This document shows positions 5,627-7,748 of a stretch of 7,748 nucleotides of DNA, piece by piece; the stretch's first letter is position 1, and every line of letters starts with the position of its first letter. The position numbers and the translations under genes were made by a program. The stretch lies in NCBI GenBank assembly GCA_021804195.1, contig JAJZKJ010000093.1, positions 1 to 7,748 of the forward strand, in the 5' to 3' direction. The notes below the pieces were generated by a model. It was given only the letters and a program-made list of their open reading frames with translations. It searched no databases and was not told where the DNA came from. Source of the DNA: Acidobacteriota bacterium. GTDB taxonomy: Bacteria > Planctomycetota > Phycisphaerae > WQYP01 > JAJZKJ01.

Positions 5627-6706
5627 TTATGACGATGCCGGCGGGTGGGACCGCCCGGCCGCACCGGATGGCGGCGTTTCCATCCGGCCGAAGATCATTC
5701 TGCCGGCCGAGGTCTGAACCGCGTTGGTCACGAGCAATTCCACCTCCTGTCCGATACTGCCTCTGGCTCCCTCCACCACCACCATCGTTCCGTCTTCCAA
5801 ATAGCCGACGCCCTGGCTGACCGTTTCGCCGGGTTTGACAATTCGCACGCGCATCGGTTCGCCCGGCAGCACCATGGGTTTGAGCGCATTGGCCAGATCG
5901 TTAAGATTGACCACCTCCACCCCGTGCAACGAGGCAACCTTGTTGAGATTGTAATCGTTGGTGACGATCCGCCCGTTCTCCTGCCGGGCCAGCGCCACCA
6001 GTTTCTGGTCCACACCCTCCAGGGACGAGGCGTCGGCGAGTGTTCCATCCCACATGCGCAGCTCGACGCGCCGCATCGTCTGCAGACGGTGGAGCACATC
6101 CAGCCCGCGGCGTCCGCGACCCCGTTTGAGTTTGTCCGCCGAATCCGCCACGGTTTGCAGCTCGTTGAGGACGAACCGCGGAACAATCAGCCGGCTTTCA
6201 AAAACGCCCGTCGCGGCGATATCCGCAATCCGCCCATCGATAATCACGCTGGTGTCCAGGATGAATGGACGCGATCCCCGCATCGCCCGGCTGAACTCCA
6301 CGTAGGGAATGATGAAGCGAAAATCATCCTTGGTCTGCAAGATAAATGAAATCGACAGGTAGACGCATATCAGCCCGATCAGCAGTTTAATCCCCGTAAT
6401 CAGCGGTTCTTCCACCCGCATATCGACATGGGAAAAAAAGATGTCCGCCACTTGCTGCACCAGGTAACCCAGCGCCAGCGCCACCAGCATACCCACCAGA
6501 ATGCCCATGAACATGCCCGATAACGCCGCCAAGTTCTTCCTTTCCATCAGGAAGTCCAGCAGAATTACGGCAATGGAAATCACCACGCCGCTGGTCATCA
6601 CCAGGTATGGCCAGAGATACTGGCCGGAAACCGTCTGCGACAGGTATGCCAGCGCCACGGCCGATACCAGCACGATGAAAATCAAACGAATGATATTGAG
6701 AATCAT
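5627..6706 (-). CDS. Membrane-anchored PIN-TRAM domain protein (YacL-like)
   Basis: The 359-residue protein has the YacL architecture: four membrane helices, a PIN nuclease domain and a C-terminal TRAM RNA-binding domain. Helices lie at about residues 4-23, 31-53, 59-90 and 101-123. The PIN domain starts at RPFILDTSVIIDGRIAD; the acidic metal-binding set is probably D151, E182 (VLNELQ), D233 (GVDQKLVALA) and D251 (TNDYNLNKVA), with the RGRGRRGLD loop at 195-203. The TRAM domain covers about 282-342 (MRVRIVKPGETVSQGVGYLEDG). The family is a predicted membrane-attached ribonuclease; substrates are not firmly known. The frame is open for 94 codons further upstream, but that part lacks family similarity, while the ATG at 6706-6704 directly starts the first helix and has an AGGAG five bases before it. 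It ends with TAA, convergent with the GH92 gene 76 bp away. Confidence 0.92.
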   Translation of the reverse strand: MILNIIRLIFIVLVSAVALAYLSQTVSGQYLWPYLVMTSGVVISIAVILLDFLMERKNLAALSGMFMGILVGMLVALALGYLVQQVADIFFSHVDMRVEEPLITGIKLLIGLICVYLSISFILQTKDDFRFIIPYVEFSRAMRGSRPFILDTSVIIDGRIADIAATGVFESRLIVPRFVLNELQTVADSADKLKRGRGRRGLDVLHRLQTMRRVELRMWDGTLADASSLEGVDQKLVALARQENGRIVTNDYNLNKVASLHGVEVVNLNDLANALKPMVLPGEPMRVRIVKPGETVSQGVGYLEDGTMVVVEGARGSIGQEVELLVTNAVQTSAGRMIFGRMETPPSGAAGRSHPPASS

Positions 6707-6711
6707 AACGG

Positions 6712-6716
6712 CTCCT
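6712..6716 (-). promoter_or_regulatory. Ribosome binding site of the PIN-TRAM gene
   Basis: AGGAG on the minus strand, five bases before the ATG at 6706-6704. It fixes the start at this ATG rather than the long upstream extension of the open frame, and it is one of the clearest Shine-Dalgarno sites in the window. Confidence 0.75.
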
Positions 6717-6755
6717 GCCGCCGGTCGGCCGCATCGAACCGCCGCGACATGTCTC

Positions 6756-6781
6756 AACCGCGGTTCCCGGACGCCGGCGTC
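6756..6781. promoter_or_regulatory. Two adjacent perfect palindromes in the divergent spacer
   Basis: AACCGCGGTT (6756-6765) and GACGCCGGCGTC (6770-6781) are both perfect palindromes with centres 15 bp apart. They lie between the PIN-TRAM gene and the divergent YjbQ gene and could be operator sites. GC-rich DNA produces such palindromes by chance, so support is limited. Confidence 0.2.
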
Positions 6782-6785
6782 TGGC

Positions 6786-6791
6786 ATTCTA
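6786..6791 (-). promoter_or_regulatory. Weak -10 candidate for the PIN-TRAM gene
   Basis: TAGAAT on the minus strand matches TATAAT in five of six positions, about 80 bases before the start codon. The possible -35 (TTCATT, 16-bp spacing) is poor. Two palindromes at 6756-6765 and 6770-6781 would lie in the leader. Confidence 0.22.
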
Positions 6792-6913
6792 ACCGTTTCT
6801 GAACGCCAATGAAGCGTCCTTCCTGGCGCCGGCGATCGGGGAACATGCGGGGATGAACCGCCATACTCCTGGGCGCCGGGCGGTAGCGGGTGGCATCCGG
6901 AACGCCTGTGAAT

Positions 6914-6919
6914 TATGAT
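6914..6919 (+). promoter_or_regulatory. -10 candidate for the YjbQ-family gene
   Basis: TATGAT matches the -10 consensus in five of six positions and lies 67 bases before the start codon. No clear -35 box is visible upstream. This is the same hexamer as in the rsmB promoter candidate, but here without the TG extension. Confidence 0.22.
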
Positions 6920-6986
6920 CCGTAAGGCGGGGAGACAACAGGAGTCGCCAGGAAATTCAATCCATTTTGGGAAACAGTATTCGCCC

Positions 6987-7406
6987 ATGAAAAGCTATAC
7001 CGAATATCTTACGTTCAACGTACCGGCACGGATGGACTTTGTGAATATCACGCCGCGGTTGGAGGAGATTGTCGAAAAAAGCGGCGTTCGGGAGGGACTG
7101 CTGCTGTGCAACGCCATGCACATCACCGCGGCGGTGTTCATCAACGACAATGAATCCGGCCTGCATCAAGATTACAAGCAGTGGCTGGAACGACTGGCCC
7201 CGCACGCGCCAGTTTCACAATATCGCCATAACGATACCGGCGAGGACAACGCCGATGCGCACCTTAAACGTCAGGTCATGGGGCGCCAAGTGGTCGTCGC
7301 CATCACCAACGGCCGGCTCGACTTCGGTCCTTGGGAGCAGGTATTCTATGGCGAGTTCGATGGCCGGCGGAACAAACGCGTGCTGGTGAAAATCATCGGA
7401 GAGTGA
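6987..7406 (+). CDS. yjbQ: UPF0047/YjbQ family protein (secondary thiamine-phosphate synthase family)
   Basis: The 139-residue protein covers the whole YjbQ (UPF0047, TIGR00149) fold, whose usual length is about 135-140. The family is annotated as 'secondary thiamine-phosphate synthase' from weak activity; its true role is not settled. Seen here are [21 protein letters not shown] (H45 and the acidic NDNE loop), [22 protein letters not shown] (H81, D90, H92) and [15 protein letters not shown] near the end. These clustered His and acidic residues are the conserved, probably metal- or phosphate-binding, site. The version with [15 protein letters not shown] belongs to a well-populated bacterial subtype. 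An upstream in-frame ATG at 6915 would add 24 unrelated residues, so I take 6987 (MKSYTEYL), although neither has a good Shine-Dalgarno site. It is divergent from the PIN-TRAM gene. Confidence 0.9.
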   Translation: MKSYTEYLTFNVPARMDFVNITPRLEEIVEKSGVREGLLLCNAMHITAAVFINDNESGLHQDYKQWLERLAPHAPVSQYRHNDTGEDNADAHLKRQVMGRQVVVAITNGRLDFGPWEQVFYGEFDGRRNKRVLVKIIGE

Positions 7407-7460
7407 TACGCCCCACCGGCGGGAACGGGCGATCTCCGATCACGAAGGGGCACTACTGCG

Positions 7461-7554
7461 CGGCGCAGCCGCAGCTCCACTCTCTACTTTCTACTTTCGC
7501 CCGCCGGCGGCGCAGCCGCAGCTCTACTCTCTACTTTCCACTTTCTTCCGCCGA
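7461..7554. repeat. Two tandem 47-bp hairpin plus pyrimidine-tract repeats
   Basis: Copies at 7461-7507 and 7508-7554 both begin CGGCGCAGCCGCAGCTC and continue with ACTCTCTACTTTC, differing at few positions. With the base before each copy, GCGGC and GCCGC form a 5-bp hairpin around GCA (7460-7472 and 7507-7519). The pyrimidine tract itself has a 7-bp ACTTTCT-like period. The array lies in the convergent spacer after the YjbQ gene, and its second copy covers the stop codon of the PEP-CTERM gene, so it may act in transcript ending for both sides (inference). Confidence 0.8.
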
Positions 7555-7748
7555 CGCTTCAGCAGCCCCAAGCCGCCCAATGCCAGTAAAGCCAGCGTGG
7601 ACGGTTCGGGCACCGCAGGCCCGCCAAACGCGATGCCTGGATCGAACGATGCCCCGGCGGTGGTGGGAATTACGTCGAGCGATACCGCCAGCGTCAAATT
7701 CCCGCCGGAGGAAAGACCGGTGAGCGGGCCAAGGTCAATCACCGGATT
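7524..7748 (-). CDS. PEP-CTERM sorting-signal protein, C-terminal part only
   Basis: Only the last 74 residues are in the window; the gene starts beyond the right edge. The tail has the full PEP-CTERM signal: VPEPS, a hydrophobic stretch TLALLALGGLGLL and the basic cluster KRRRKK. In the known system such proteins are exported by Sec and then processed at the PEP motif by an exosortase, often ending in extracellular polymers or on the surface. The preceding residues (PLTGLSSGGNLTLAVSLDV) look like a beta-rich secreted domain but are too few to classify. The final KVESRE and the TAG stop are encoded inside the 47-bp repeat, so the repeat has reshaped the C-terminus; signals usually end soon after the arginines. 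Confidence 0.88.
   Translation of the reverse strand, partial: NPVIDLGPLTGLSSGGNLTLAVSLDVIPTTAGASFDPGIAFGGPAVPEPSTLALLALGGLGLLKRRRKKVESRE

Noticed and set aside
5645..6349. Plus-strand 234-codon frame opposite the PIN-TRAM gene
   Set aside because: It is the antisense shadow of the PIN and TRAM domains; the His-rich stretches come from the complement of Val/Met-rich codons.
6915..6986. N-terminal extension of the YjbQ-family protein from ATG 6915
   Set aside because: It adds 24 unrelated residues, and the ATG lies within a -10-like TATGAT. The protein from 6987 already has the family's full length.
6707..6988. N-terminal extension of the PIN-TRAM protein
   Set aside because: The 94 extra residues are not family-like, and a good ribosome binding site sits right before the ATG at 6706.
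7461..7554. CRISPR-like array
   Set aside because: There are only two adjoining copies with no unique spacers, so this is a tandem repeat.

Overview
The window is bacterial chromosomal DNA, fairly GC-rich, and most likely planctomycete (possibly Phycisphaerae-like). This is an inference from several traits together: a PEP-CTERM sorting tail, a Tat-exported GH92 mannosidase, a YacL-type membrane PIN-TRAM protein, an RsmB whose motif IV reads DAPCSNTG instead of the usual DAPCSGTG, and few Shine-Dalgarno sites. No rRNA, tRNA, CRISPR array or transposase gene is visible.

Layout, left to right. (1) Positions 1-1248, minus strand: an unrecognised exported membrane protein whose frame runs off the left edge. 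It contains a 268-bp foldback element (about 27-294) with 34-bp perfect inverted ends and two further perfect internal inverted repeats, so it can fold as a three-way junction. The insertion adds exactly 270 nt with no stop codon in the host frame. (2) Divergent region 1249-1437, holding a short minus-strand ORF (1245-1343) that overlaps the membrane-protein start by GTGA, and an extended -10 promoter candidate for rsmB. (3) rsmB, 1438-2874, plus strand. (4) Spacer 2875-3111, with a hairpin after rsmB and a 12-bp sequence (3021-3032) identical to the outer end of the foldback element, probably a relic of a related element. (5) A Tat-exported GH92 alpha-mannosidase, 3112-5550. (6) Convergent to it, a YacL-like four-helix PIN-TRAM protein, 5627-6706, minus strand. 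(7) Divergent from that, a UPF0047/YjbQ gene, 6987-7406. (8) A two-copy 47-bp hairpin plus pyrimidine-tract repeat (7461-7554), whose second copy supplies the last codons and stop of a PEP-CTERM protein that enters from the right edge on the minus strand.

The genes do not form one operon. Strands alternate and each gene appears to have its own control region. They mix housekeeping functions (rRNA methylation, an RNA-binding PIN-TRAM protein, YjbQ) with envelope or exported functions (GH92, PEP-CTERM protein, membrane protein). The most unusual object is the foldback element and its in-frame insertion, together with the matching isolated end about 3 kb away.
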